NCBI RefSeq assembly: GCF_001659605.2
Contig: NC_035174.2
Location: 27,765,529 to 27,829,528 of the forward strand
Source: Manihot esculenta
Lineage: Eukaryota; Streptophyta; Magnoliopsida; Malpighiales; Euphorbiaceae
Reading direction: 5' to 3'
DNA length: 64,000 bases
This document shows positions 45,148 through 55,345 of this stretch, piece by piece. Positions within the stretch are counted from its first letter, which is position 1; the number at the start of each line of letters is the position of its first letter. A model generated the notes under the pieces. The model was not told the origin of the DNA. It saw only the letters and a list, made by a program, of their open reading frames with translations, and ran no database searches. The position numbers were made by a program, and so were the translations under genes.

Positions 45148-47382
45148 TGTAATACCCGGCTAGACACCGGCATCGAAATTCTGACTTTCCGGCGGAATCT
45201 CCGTTGGAATCTGGAATTCGAGGATGTCGGAGCCTTCTAGAAGGGTTAAAAAGAGGTTTTCAAAATGTTTTTAAGTGTTTTATGGTTTTGAATGCAAATG
45301 ATTTGAGTTTTGAAAAGGGAAAAAGACCAAGGGGACAAATTGCAGGTTCGGCCGCCAAAGGATAAGTTCGGCCGCCAAACATTGCCTGGTTTCGCCCGCT
45401 GAAGGTGAAGTTCAGCTGTCGAATGTTGCATGGTTTTGCATGCAGCTTAGGCCGCCGAAGGAGAGGCGGTTGGGCCACCTATAAAAGCCCCGTTGACCGA
45501 AAATGGAGTGTGTTTCACTCTTTTTTCGTGCAAGGGTGGTTCATGCTCTCCTTGGGTTGTTTTCATGATGTTTCTTCAAATCTTTCAAGGTTGTCATGAG
45601 TTTTCTCCTTGTTTTGAAGAGGTGTGAGCTTTGAGTAAGATTTTGAAGCTTGGAGACTTGTGGAGCTTGGATCTCCATATCTTCACGTTTGGGGTCACAC
45701 CAACTCTTGTTCTTCAAGAGGTAAGTGTAGATCCTTAGGTTTTATGAAGTTTTAAGTGAGTTTTATGGAGGTTTATGGGTAGAGATGCATGTTTAGGGTA
45801 AAGTAGGTTTTTGGTTGATTTGTGGTCAAAGCATGCTTATGTGTTGTTTGTTGGGGTTGTAAGTTAGTGTTGGACCCCTTTGTGCCTATACTTGAGTATA
45901 TGCAGGTTGTGGAATTGTGGTTTGCATGTTTTGGGTGTTGGAAGGTTTGGGAGGCTTGGTTGTGCATGAAGCTAAGTTCTGGATGAACTCAGGTTCGGCC
46001 GCCGAAGCAAGGTTCGGCCGCCGAACCCCTTAGGAAGGCTGTGATGGCCGCCTAACCTTGCCTCCAAAAGTTGGGACTTTCGTCTCAGGAGGGAAGGTTC
46101 GGCCGCCGAACATGCCGCCGAAGGTAAATGCCTTTCGGCTTTGGAAGGTCTTTCAGCCCCCGAACCTTGCCCCCGAAAGTTTAGACTTTCGGCTCTGGAA
46201 GGGACTTTCGGCCGCCGAAGGTGCCGCCGAAAGTGCCCGAGTTTCGTCTCTAGAGATGGGGTTCGGCCGCCAAAGGTGCCGCCGAAAGTGCCCGAGTTTC
46301 GTCTCTAGAGAGGGGGTTCGGCCGCCGAAGGTGCCGCCGAAGATGCCCTGTCCAGCTTTTCTTTGCGTGTTTTCCATGCATGCTTAAGGATGTTTTAGGG
46401 GGTTTTTGTTGAGTTGTTTAAGAGTTGTTTAGAGTGTGTTTGGCACCTCATTCGAGTCCACCTGTGTAGGATCGGACCCGAGAGACCGAGGAGGCCGTCA
46501 GTGTTAGCTGTTGCAGAGTCAGTCCAGCGTCTGCCAGAGGTGAGTGGAACTAAACTTAATGTTTTTAAAGTGAGAAATTAAATGCTTTGAGCATGTTTCA
46601 TGCACCATGAGTATGCAATAGGTTGATTGCATTGCATTATTTATTGATGATGTGGATGGACCAAGGCGACCTCAATAGCCCATGATCTGTTAAGTAAGGA
46701 AAGACCTGTGTGAGCTCCCAGGGGAGGCCGGGCGCTGACAGAGGGAGTTTTGAGGTCATGTTCAATCCGAGATGTGAAATGTTTGTGCTGTGACGTATTT
46801 CATGAAAGCATGTTATTAATGAACTGTTTTCATTGTTTCTACTCACTAGGCTTTTTAGCTCACCCCTCTCCCCTAACCCTAGTTTTGCAGGGCCAGAGTT
46901 AGCTATGGGAAGTTAGAGTCAGCAGAGTGCTGAGTATGAGTTGGTTATGTAATAGAATAGGGGACATGATGTAAATTAAAGGATTAGTATGTAATGTAAT
47001 GTATAGAGATATAATGTCATGTAACGGATAGAGTTGTGCTTTGCCCTAGTGTATGATTTATCCCTTGTTATGCATGATCTTTATTGAATGTTTTAGGTTT
47101 TAAGATGAGACATGTGTTGCACCAAGGCTGACTTGTGATATGCTGACCCTATGAGAGTGGGTTCTATGTTTTCAGACATAGTGCATGCAGGTCGAGCTTG
47201 GTAAGGGAAAGGATAATGTTTTCAGTTTTTATGATCATGGTTGATCATGTATGGGATTTATCAGGTACACAGAGTTCAGGTTAGGCTTGCTACGGGTCCC
47301 GGCGGCCTTAAGCCGATTTGGATCCTAGCGCCGGTAGCGGTTCGGGCCGTTACAGAGGGATATCGGATTTCGGGCTGTTACA
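45148..47382 (+). repeat. Gypsy-3 5' LTR
   Basis: It runs from TGTAATACCCGGCTAGAC to GGGCTGTTACA, with TATAAAAG at 45480-45487. The terminal motif is doubled: GGGCCGTTACA (about 47344-47354) is followed 17 bp later by GGGCTGTTACA (47372-47382). The inverted repeats around TTCGGCCGCCGAA cluster at about 45345-45460 and 45992-46345. Confidence 0.93.
45480..45487 (+). promoter_or_regulatory. TATA-like box of Gypsy-3 5' LTR
   Basis: TATAAAAG lies in GGCCACCTATAAAAGCCCCG, upstream of 'GACCGAAAATGG'. The same position in the 3' LTR reads TATAAACG (50231 and again in the duplicated part near 51157). Confidence 0.6.
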
Positions 47383-47385
47383 AAT

Positions 47386-47397
47386 TGGTATCAGAGC
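47386..47397 (+). other. Gypsy-3 primer binding site (initiator tRNA-Met)
   Basis: TGGTATCAGAGC lies three bases inside the 5' LTR, as in Gypsy-1 and Gypsy-2. Confidence 0.93.
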
Positions 47398-47652
47398 CCT
47401 AGGTTCATATGGTCGGACCTCTAGTGTGTCGGGCTCATAGATGTGATAGAAGGGCAAGCACAATAGCCAAAATCATGTCCACTAGGATAGGAAGTAGAGT
47501 CCTGTCTTGATTGATGATATGGAATGCCATGATGATCTGCATGTGCATTACTGTTATGTATGTGTTTGATGTAGGTTCATGTGTTTCCATATGAACCGTA
47601 TGATGCTAATGATTGTTTGTATGCTTGTGTGTTGTTCTTCAGAAGAGCTAGG

Positions 47653-48516
47653 ATGCGAGGCGCTCGTCGATCTGTGGAATCGACTGGAGTTCCATCTGAG
47701 AGGGAAGGTATGGACACCTTTCCCCTTGCTCTGCCAAGGGTACAGTCGGGTGAAGTCGGTAGATGGGGAATATCAAGGGACCCTGGAAGGTCTTTTGATG
47801 AAAGCAGAGAAGGAATGGATCTAAGGAGGGAAGTAGCAATGGATGTGCAAAGGAGAGGTAGAGGTCTGGATGTGAACATGCTTGAAGAAGGCATGGGAGA
47901 GTCGCAAGAAGGTGCCCAGACTCTGGATTCCAGGATCTCAGGTTTTGGAGGGAATGATCCCTCCACTCGGAGTACAGCTACCTCGAGAGGAGTGAAGTGG
48001 GGAAAAACCACTGGTAAAGGGGGTAGAGGCCTGAGAAGGTCAAAGAAGAGTAAGTTTTGGAAGAGGTTGAAGGCTAGTCTGGGTTGTGGTGCTGGTTCAA
48101 GCTCTGGCATAGGCAGGTCAAGATGTCTGAGGTGTGGAAGGCCACACAAGGGAGTCTGCCGTTATGGGACAACAGCTTGTTTCAGGTGCGGACAGGAAGG
48201 ACACATAGCACGTGAGTGTCCTACTGCGCCCCGAGTAGCACAGTCTCAGCGGTTAGCTTCAGGTAGAGAGGCTCAGCTAGCAGCTCCAGCAATGTCGCAG
48301 GGCAGAGGTCGAGGCAGAGGAAGAGGGTCAGCCTTTTCTTCTGAGGGTTCCCGTGGAGAAGGTTCGTCAGCTCCGGCTCGGATCTTCACTCAGGCTCAGC
48401 AAGAGGCAGACACATCGAACACAGTGGTGCCAGGTATGCTCACTTTTAAGTGTTCTGATGTGTATGTTTTTGTGAACCCTAGTGTTTCTCTTTCCTTGTT
48501 GTTTAGTGAGCCGTAG
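47653..48516 (+). CDS. Gypsy-3 gag derivative lacking the gag core, zinc knuckles kept
   Basis: The start is placed at MRGARRSVESTG, the position conserved with MRGTRRS in the other two elements, inside a longer open frame from 47581. The 287-codon frame keeps the basic N-terminus and the 'SRDPGRSFDESREGMD' region, then passes directly to a basic linker (GRGLRRSKKSKFWKRLKA). [12 protein letters not shown] and [14 protein letters not shown] follow, then an RG-rich run (QGRGRGRGRGSAFSSEG). The retrotransposon gag core present in Gypsy-1 (MTDYLKLD.. to ..KLLELLPF) is missing, yet the frame stays open. The end passes the former protease start (FKCSDVYVFVNPSVS), where the active-site D-(T/P)-G is lost. 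It could encode a small RNA-binding protein. Expression is unknown. Confidence 0.7.
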   Translation: MRGARRSVESTGVPSEREGMDTFPLALPRVQSGEVGRWGISRDPGRSFDESREGMDLRREVAMDVQRRGRGLDVNMLEEGMGESQEGAQTLDSRISGFGGNDPSTRSTATSRGVKWGKTTGKGGRGLRRSKKSKFWKRLKASLGCGAGSSSGIGRSRCLRCGRPHKGVCRYGTTACFRCGQEGHIARECPTAPRVAQSQRLASGREAQLAAPAMSQGRGRGRGRGSAFSSEGSRGEGSSAPARIFTQAQQEADTSNTVVPGMLTFKCSDVYVFVNPSVSLSLLFSEP

Positions 48517-49900
48517 TGAGGGTGGGTTTGATGACTTCTGGGCTTAGAGTGTTCTCTTTGGGTCAGGAGACCCAAGTGTGATCCATCTATGGCAGAGGCA
48601 GTCGGCCAGTATAGTTCAGAGTGTGTTGAGAGTAGATGCCTTCCAGCTGACCTAGTGGTTCTAGATTTGACTGTGTGATGTCATTCTAGTGATGGATTGG
48701 CTAGCTACTCGTGGTCCTACCCGCGTCTGCAGAGATAAGGTAGACAGGTTCAGAGGTGAGGATGGATCAGAGGTAGTCCTTGGAAGGGACAGAGTAGGGG
48801 TGCCTAGAGGTTTGATGTCAGCCCTACAGGCTCGTAGATTGCTCAGGAGAGGTTATCAGAGGGTTTCTAGCTCTTGCTGAGAGTTTAGTAGTCAGGTCAG
48901 GGAACCAGCCTCAGTGTCTGTTGTTTGAGAGAGAGTTCTTAGAAGTTTTCCCAGGCGAGCTGTCAGGTTTACCACTTGCTAGAGAGTTAGAGTTTGGAAT
49001 AGGAGTGGTGTCTGGACCCAGAACCATTTCTATTCTTTCCTCCAGGCTAGCACCTGTAGAGTTGAGGTAGGCGTGAGAGTAGTTGTGGGACTTGGTAGAC
49101 AAGGATTTTATCCGACCTAGTACCTCACCCTGGATTGTTCCAGTGTGGTTGTGGGAAACGTAGGATGGCTCCTTGAGACTTTGTAATGACTGTAAACGGT
49201 TGAACAAGGTCACTACTAAGGGCAGGTATTCCCATGCAAGGTTGATGATCTATTGGAACAGCTAGGAGGAATTGGTTGTCTTCCAAGAGAGATCTGAGAT
49301 TCGGGTACTACCTGTTGAGAGTTAGAGAAGAAGCCAGTTTAGTAAAGATGAAGAGAGTAGGGCAAGGATCAGAGTGCGCAGCAGAAGCTTGTGGAGTTCA
49401 GGCGAAGGTTGGGGTTTTGTTTGTGGCGTCTTCTGTCATAAAGTGGTGATCCGTTGTGAGTTGAAGGGTAAAAGTGGCTCCAAGGTACATCCAACCCTTT
49501 GAAGTCCTGTAAAGGATTGGGGATGTATCTAAGCTAGATTTACCTACGCCGATGAAGAAAGTCCATCTGGTTTTCCATGTTCCTGTGTTGTGGAAGTTTG
49601 TGTCAGATCCAAGTTGTGTTCATAAGGAACCAGAGGTGGAGATCTTAGGGGATCTCACCTATGTTGAGCAGCCAGTGTGGATCATGGACACATAGGTCAA
49701 GAGGTTAAGGAACAAGGAATCCCGGTGGTGATAGTCCTTTAGAATCACCACAGTTTGGAAGTGTGGCTAGAAGACCCGGGAGTGTTTACTCTAGCGGTAC
49801 CTGCGTCTCTCTTTGGAGAGATGTTTTAGGCTTCGCTTGCTTGCTTGCATGTTTGTTGTTTGAACATTTGGGGACGAATGTTTTTATAAAGGGGGTAGAT
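48517..49900 (+). pseudogene. Gypsy-3 degraded pol remnants
   Basis: Fragments in several frames follow Gypsy-1 order. The protease tail reads MDWLATRGPTRVCRDKVDRF (48689 on). The entry to RT is near 48930-49150. The end of integrase lies around 49490-49690, with APRYIQPF, HLVFHVPVLWKFVSDPS and DLTYVEQPVW recognisable. RT catalysis, RNase H, the integrase core and most of the chromodomain are missing. The end (ACATTTGGGGACGAATG, then AAAGGGGGTAGAT) is the conserved region and polypurine tract before the 3' LTR. Confidence 0.75.
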
Positions 49901-52900
49901 TGTAATACCCGGCTAGACGCCGGCATCAAAATTCTGACTTTCCGGCGGAATCTCCGTTGGAATCTGGAATTCGAGGATGTCGGAGCCTTCTAGAAGGGTT
50001 AAAAAGAGGTTTTCAAAATATTTTTAAGTGTTTTATGGTTTTGAATGCAAAGGATTTGAGTTTTGAAAAGGGAAAAAGACCAAGGGGACAAATTGCAGGT
50101 TCGGCCGCCGAAGGATAAGTTCGGCCGCCGAACATTGCTTGGTTTCGCCCGCCGAAGGTGAAGTTCGGCTGCCGAATGTTGCATGGTTTTGCATGCAGCT
50201 TAGGCCGCCGAAGGAGAGGCGGTTAGGCCACCTATAAACGCCCCGTTGATCGGAAATGGAGTGTGTTTCACTCTTTTTTCGTGCAATGGTGGTTCATGCT
50301 CTCCTTGGGTTGTTTTCATGATGTTTCTTCAAATCTTTCAAGGTTGTCATGAGTTTTCTCCTTGTTTTGAAGAGGTGTGAGCTTTGAGTAAGATTTTGAA
50401 GCTTGGAGACTTGTGGAGCTTGGATCTCCATATCTTCACGTTTGGGGTCACACCAACTCTTGTTCTTCAAGAGGTAAGTGTAGATCCTTAGGTTTTATGA
50501 AGTTTTAAGTGAGTTTTATGGAGGTTTATGGGTAGAGATGCATGTTTAGGGTAAAGTAGGTTTTTGGTTGATTTGTGGTCAAAGCATGCTTATGTGTTGT
50601 TTGTTGGGGTTGTAAGTTAGTGTTGGACCCCTTTGTGCCTATACTTGAGTATATGCAGGTTGTGGAATTGTGGTTTGCATGTTTTGGGTGTTGGAAGGTT
50701 TGGGAGGCTTGGTTGTGCATGAAGCTAAGTTCTGGATGAACTCAGGTTCGGCCGCCGAAGTAAGGTTCGGCCGCCGAACCCCTTAGGAAGGCTGTGATGG
50801 CCGCCTAACCTTGCCTCCAAAAGTTGGGACTTTCGTCTCAGGAGGGAAGGTTCGGCCGCCGAACATGCCGCCGAAGGTAGATGCCTTTCGGCTTTGGAAG
50901 GTCTTTCAGCCCCCGAACCTTGCCCCCGAAAGTTTAGACTTTCGGCTCTGGAAGGGACTTTCGGCCGCCGAAGGTGCCGCCGAAAGTGCCCGAGTTTCGT
51001 CTCTAGAGATGGGGTTCGGCCGCCAAAGGTGCCGCCGAAAGTGCCCGAGTTTCGTCTCTAGAGAGGGGGTTCGGCCGCCGAAGGTGAAGTTCGGCTGCCG
51101 AATGTTGCATGGTTTTGCATGCAGCTTAGGCCGCCGAAGGAGAGGCGGTTGGGCCACCTATAAACGCCCCGTTGACCGGAAATGGAGTGTGTTTCACTCT
51201 TTTTTCGTGCAATGGTGGTTCATGCTCTCCTTGGGTTGTTTTCATGATGTTTCTTCAAATCTTTCAAGGTTGTCATGAGTTTTCTCCTTGTTTTGAAGAG
51301 GTGTGAGCTTTGAGTAAGATTTTGAAGCTTGGAGACTTGTGGAGCTTGGATCTCCATATCTTCACGTTTGGGGTCACACCAACTCTTGTTCTTCAAGAGG
51401 TAAGTATAGATCCTTAGGTTTTATGAAGTTTTAAGTGAGTTTTATGGAGGTTTATGGGTAGAGATGCATGTTTAGGGTAAAGTGGGTTTTTGGTTGATTT
51501 GTGGTCAAAGCATGCTTATGTGTTGTTTGTTGGGGTTGTAAGTTAGTGTTGGACCCCTTTGTGCCTATACTTGAGTATATGCAGGTTGTGGAATTATGGT
51601 TTGCATGTTTTGGGTGTTGGAAGGTTTGGGAGGCTTGGTTGTGCATGAAGCTAAGTTCTGGATGAACTCAGGTTCGGCCGCCGAAGTATGGTTCGGCCGC
51701 CGAACCCCTTAGGAAGGCTGTGATGGCCGCCTAACCTTGCCCCCGAAAGTTGGGACTTTCGTCTCTGGAGGGAAGGTTCGGCCGCCGAACATGCCGCCGA
51801 AGGTAGATGCCTTTCGGCTCTGGAAGGTCTTTTAGCCCCCGAACCTTGCCCCCGAAAGTTTAGACTTTCGGCTTTGGAAGGGACTTTCGGCCGCCGAAGG
51901 TGCCGCCGAAAGTGCCCGAGTTTCGTCTCAAGAAAGGGGGTTCAGCCGTCGAAGGTGCCGCCGAAGATGCCCTGTCCAGCTTTTCTTTGCTTGTTTTCCA
52001 TGCATGCTTAAGGATGTTTTAGGGGGTTTTTGTTGAGTTGTTTAAGAGTTGTTTAGAGTGTGTTTGGCACCTCATTCGAGTCCACCTGTGTAGGATCGGA
52101 CCCGAGGGACCGAGGAGGCCGTCAGTGTTAGCTGTTGCAGAGTCAGTACAGCGTCTGCCAGAGGTGAGTGGAACTAAACTTAATGTTTTTAAAGTGAGAA
52201 ATTAAATGCTTTGAGCATGTTTCATGCACCATGAGTATGCAATAGGTTGATTGCATTAGTAGTCACGAATATGATGCATTGCATTAGTTATTGATGATGT
52301 GGATGGACCAAGGCGACCTTAATAGCCCACGATCTGTTAAGTAAGGAAAGACCTGTGTGAGCTCCCAGAGGGGGCCGGGTGCTGACAGAGGGAGTTTTGA
52401 GGTCATGTTCAATCCGAGATGTGAAATGTTTGTGCTGTCACGCATTTCATGAAAGCATGTTATTAATGAACTGTTTTCATTGTTTCTACTCACTGGGCTT
52501 TTTAGCTCACCCCTCTCCCCTAACCCTAGTTTTGCAGGGCCAGAGTTAGCTATGGGAAGTCAGAGTCAGCAGAGTGCTGAGTATGAGTTGGTTATGTAAT
52601 AGAATAGTGGACATGATGTAAATTAAAGGATTAGTATGTAATGTAATGTATAGAGATATAATGTCATGTAACAGATAGAGTTGTGCTTTGCCCTAGTGTA
52701 TGATTTATCCCTTGTTATGCATGATCTTTATTGAATATTTTAGGTTTTAAGAAGAGACATGTGTTGCACCAAGGCTGACTTGTGATATGCTGACCTTATG
52801 AGAGTGGGTTCTATGTTTTCAGACATAGTGCATGCAGGTCGAGCTTGGTAAGGGAAAGGATAATGTTTTCATTTTTTATTATCATGGTTGATCATGTATG

Positions 52901-53029
52901 GCATTTATCAGGTACACAGAGTTCAGGTTAGGCTTGCTACGGGTCCCGGCGGCCTTAAACCGATCTGGATCCTAGTGCCGGTAGCGGTTCGGGCCGTTAC
53001 AGAGGGGTATCGGATTCCGGGCTGTTACA
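49901..53029 (+). repeat. Gypsy-3 3' LTR with a ~0.9-kb internal tandem duplication
   Basis: The block that starts AAGGTGAAGTTCGGCTGCCG at 50155 starts again at 51081, 926 bp later. The second copy includes a second TATA region, a second leader region and a second cluster of inverted repeats up to about 51953. The join lies in GGTTCGGCCGCCGAAGGTG, sequence present at both source points, so recombination between copies of the short inverted repeat is the simple cause. The 5' LTR has no such duplication. Confidence 0.9.
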
Positions 53030-53034
53030 CAAAG

Positions 53035-53943
53035 TGGCCATAATCCTTACAATTATAGCACCTTACTTTTTTAATATCAAACTTCTGGTGTTGGTTTCCA
53101 TCTCTTTCATAGTCTCTGCCTCCTTCAGAATTACTTCGACCTCTGCCACAACCATTTCACGACCTCTGCCACGTCCTTGTCCATGACCACGACCTCGGTA
53201 TCCCCCTTGATCTTTTGATCGTTTTTTAGCTGTGCCTGAAGTTTCATCTCGTGCTTTCCATTCTCCACATGTGAGAAAGACATGTTCATCACCTTTGAGA
53301 TCTCGACCTCTTAGCCATTCTTCGTGAGCTTTCAATGAACCAGTGACTTCTTCAATAGTCTTTGTTATGAGGTCACTGAATTCTTCGATTGTTGAGGCTA
53401 ACTGGATGTATTTTGGAGATATTGTTTGGAGCATCTTCTTGACAACATACACCTCGTCAATGATCTCTCTTAGTCCTCGTAATTTGTTCACAATGGTGGA
53501 TATCCTGCCAGTGAAATTATCTACAAATTCATTATCCTCCATGCGCAAACCTTTGAGCTCCCATCTGAGTGCCTGTGCTTTGACTTCTTTCACTCGGGCT
53601 GCATCGAGATTCATCATTTTCAGCGTGTCCCAAGCTTTCTTTACGGACTTCTTGGCTTCTAATTGCAGTAGCGTCTCCTCGCTAATGCCTTGGAATATAG
53701 CGGCTAGTGCCATTCGATCCATTCGTGGTCAACAGGGCCTTCGAATTCCACAGCATCCCATACACCTTGAGCCTGCATGTATACCTCCATTTTGATTGCC
53801 GACACTGAGTAATTCGTCTTTGTTAACAGAGGGTACTGCAGTGAAATACTTCCTTCTCTTGTTGGCAATCTCATTTCGGTATCCACGTTTTGATTTCCAC
53901 TGTCATCTCCAATGGCACTCATGGATGAATCGTTACGTGACAT
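53035..53943 (-). pseudogene. Copia-2 gag
   Basis: The start is at MSRNDSSMSAIGDDSG (53943); the few open codons upstream belong to the primer site. The protein reads LLTKTNYSVSAIKMEVYMQA, then after a frame change near 53710 continues RMALAAIFQGISEETLLQLE, KSVKKAWDTLKMMNLDAARV and LRGLREIIDEVYVVKKMLQT, the DUF4219/UBN2-type gag of copia elements. An RG-rich tail (GYRGRGHGQGRGRGR) precedes a further break before 53063, close to the Gypsy-3 insertion. It lies between the 5' LTR and protease as expected. Confidence 0.88.
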
Positions 53944-53969
53944 ATTTTTTGCATACAAGAGTGCTCTTG

Positions 53970-53981
53970 GCTTTGATACCA
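53970..53981 (-). other. Copia-2 primer binding site (tRNA-Met, one mismatch)
   Basis: The minus strand reads TGGTATCAAAGC, two bases inside the 5' LTR. The usual G in TCAGAG is A. Confidence 0.88.
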
Positions 53982-53983
53982 AT

Positions 53984-54324
53984 TGCAGGATTTAAACAAG
54001 TCTCAGAATGGAGCAAAACAAAACTGTGTTTGCTTGTTTACTTGGGGAGAAGACACGAAGTAAAGGATGGAGCCGAGAGAGATTTTTCTTGTTGTAAAAA
54101 GAACACACAATTTATTCAACGCAATACACCTCTTAAATAGACAGATTAACTTGACTAATTCAAGTGATATGAAAAAAAACTACACTGAGATTGATCCTAA
54201 CTTCATGCCATGTCCCTGTATTTTTTTATTGCTATTGTAACTGAATTTAGGTTGAAGTGGACACTTTCTTGGGCTGGTCTTCAGGTGTGAACTAAGCCTC
54301 TCATTGATGAGATTACATGCAACA
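53984..54324 (-). repeat. Copia-2 5' LTR
   Basis: This 341-bp LTR aligns with 43541-43878 and differs from it at scattered positions. It is followed by the ATGTT duplication and then by the rest of TAA/TAR exon 3. Confidence 0.9.
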
Positions 54325-54329
54325 ATGTT

Positions 54330-54374
54330 GTTCACCGTCTCTAATACCACTGGGCATGTTAGAATGTGCATTGG
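54330..54374 (+). pseudogene. TAA1/TAR-like exon 3, 3' part (after copia-2)
   Basis: After ATGTT the frame continues from ADYGIM as LFTVSNTTGHVRMCI, ending in the first two bases of the next codon, with splice donor GTAAAT at 54375. The family motif here is (L)FT(V/F)SK-x-TGHAG-x-R-x-GWA. The lysine of 'SK' forms the Schiff base with pyridoxal phosphate. In this copy it is asparagine (AAT), so the protein would have been inactive even without the insertions. Intron 3 is 54375-54445. Confidence 0.88.
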
Positions 54375-54445
54375 GTAAATCCCAACTTTCTATGCTAGCT
54401 GCTGCATTGATTTTGACTAGCTCTTCTCTCCTCATTACTGACCAG

Positions 54446-55345
54446 CTGGGCTCTTGTTAAAGATAGAGTGTTATAGTTAGCCGCTTGCTTAATGTGGAAA
54501 AACATCCCACGTCGGCAAAGTATGGAAAATGAAAATTGTATAAACTTGTATATAATAGCTAGTAGAAAACTACTAAATAACTTGAGTTAACTATTTTGGG
54601 TCAAGTGGAAAGTGGTTCAAAAGTTATTTGAGTCGGTTTGAGCGGGCTGTTTCAATTGGTATTAGAGCTATCCTGGGTCAAAAAAATTGTACAGAGCTAG
54701 TGGGACTGCGAGGAAAGGACTATCCGCCCGAGTTACTAGTAAACCACAATACACGAGGGTTCGGTCTCGACTTAGCAATTGTATTCGATTTAGTTGCGAC
54801 GACTTAGTAATAGTCGGCTACTTGCTTAACGTGGGAAGACGTTCCACGTTGGCGAAATATGGAAAATTTGAATTGTATATATTAGGTAGTACGAAACTAC
54901 TAAATAACTTGGTGGGCTGTTTCATAGAGAGATCACCTAAAGAATGGTGAAATACATCGAGCTCAATGCCATTCCAAGGATTCGCAACTATGAGCTGCAA
55001 AGGTTCCGAAAGTTACATTTGCCAGCTGTGAATCTTCCAGCAATACAACAGTTTCACTTTTTGAGTTTTCCTATCGCATGATGGCAGAGAGATGGCAAAG
55101 TCTAAGGGCGGCAGGGAAACATAGTGGCATGTTCAGCTTGCCTGAGTTCCCGCATGAGTACTGCAACTTCACAGAAAGGTTCTTCGAGCCCCAACCTGGT
55201 AAAAACTCTCATTAATCATGGGAGACACTTCGGAGTTGGCCCGGAATACGTCAGGATTAGTTTGCTAGATAGTGACAACAATTTTCAATTATTTTTGGAG
55301 AGATTGTCAAACATTCGCATGGATAATGTCTACCATCATATGGGA
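54446..55345 (+). pseudogene. TAA1/TAR-like last exon(s), interrupted by a TRIM
   Basis: Acceptor TGACCAG ends at 54445. The frame, joined to exon 3, reads (G)WALVKDRE, then after removal of the TRIM and one TAGAG reads IT-stop-RMVKYIELNA. A one-base shift follows, with a second stop where the family has SQLRAA. It goes on through FEFSYRMMAERWQSLR, MFSLPEFPHEYCNFTERF, and in another frame RHFGVGPEYVRISLLD and FQLFLERLSNI, the conserved C-terminus. About 25 family residues between EPQPG and GRHFG are missing or lie in an unrecognised intron. The gene is clearly dead. Confidence 0.87.
54469..54924 (+). mobile_element. TRIM element (terminal-repeat retrotransposon in miniature)
   Basis: Two related terminal repeats, 54469-54654 and 54806-54924, share 'GCTTGCTTAA(T/C)GTGG', 'ACTACTAAATAACTTG' and the end GGGCTGTTTCA. 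The right one lacks about 65 bp. Directly after the left repeat is TGGTATTAGAGC (54657-54668), a tRNA-Met primer site with one mismatch. The internal region is only about 150 bp without coding capacity. TAGAG flanks both ends (54464-54468 and 54925-54929). It sits within a coding exon, and removing it restores KDRE-I in the TAA/TAR frame. Confidence 0.9.

Larger units (their letters stand above)
45148..53029 (+). mobile_element. Gypsy-3: gag-only chromovirus derivative with an enlarged 3' LTR
   Basis: The LTRs at 45148-47382 (2235 bp) and 49901-53029 (3129 bp) are flanked by CAAAG (45143-45147 and 53030-53034). The 2.5-kb internal region carries a primer site, an open gag derivative and short remnants of protease, RT and the integrase end. 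The LTRs are nearly identical where they can be compared, so insertion is recent. The 3' LTR is longer because of an internal tandem duplication of about 0.9 kb. It has the same family features as Gypsy-1 and -2, but the opposite orientation to the copia-2 host. Confidence 0.94.
43541..54324 (-). mobile_element. Copia-2: internally deleted Ty1/copia element, interrupted by Gypsy-3
   Basis: The LTRs at 43541-43878 and 53984-54324 (about 340 bp, TGTTGCATG.. to ..CTACA or CTGCA) are flanked by ATGTT (43536-43540 and 54325-54329). Removing the element and one ATGTT restores the TAA/TAR exon frame, which proves the borders. The 5' LTR is at the right with a near-perfect tRNA-Met primer site. Gag, protease and part of integrase are recognisable. 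RT and nearly all of RNase H are deleted. Gypsy-3 lies at 45148-53029 between gag and protease. Confidence 0.93.

Noticed and set aside
47386..47397. tRNA gene at TGGTATCAGAGC sites
   Set aside because: Only the 12-base primer binding match is present, next to an LTR. No tRNA body follows.
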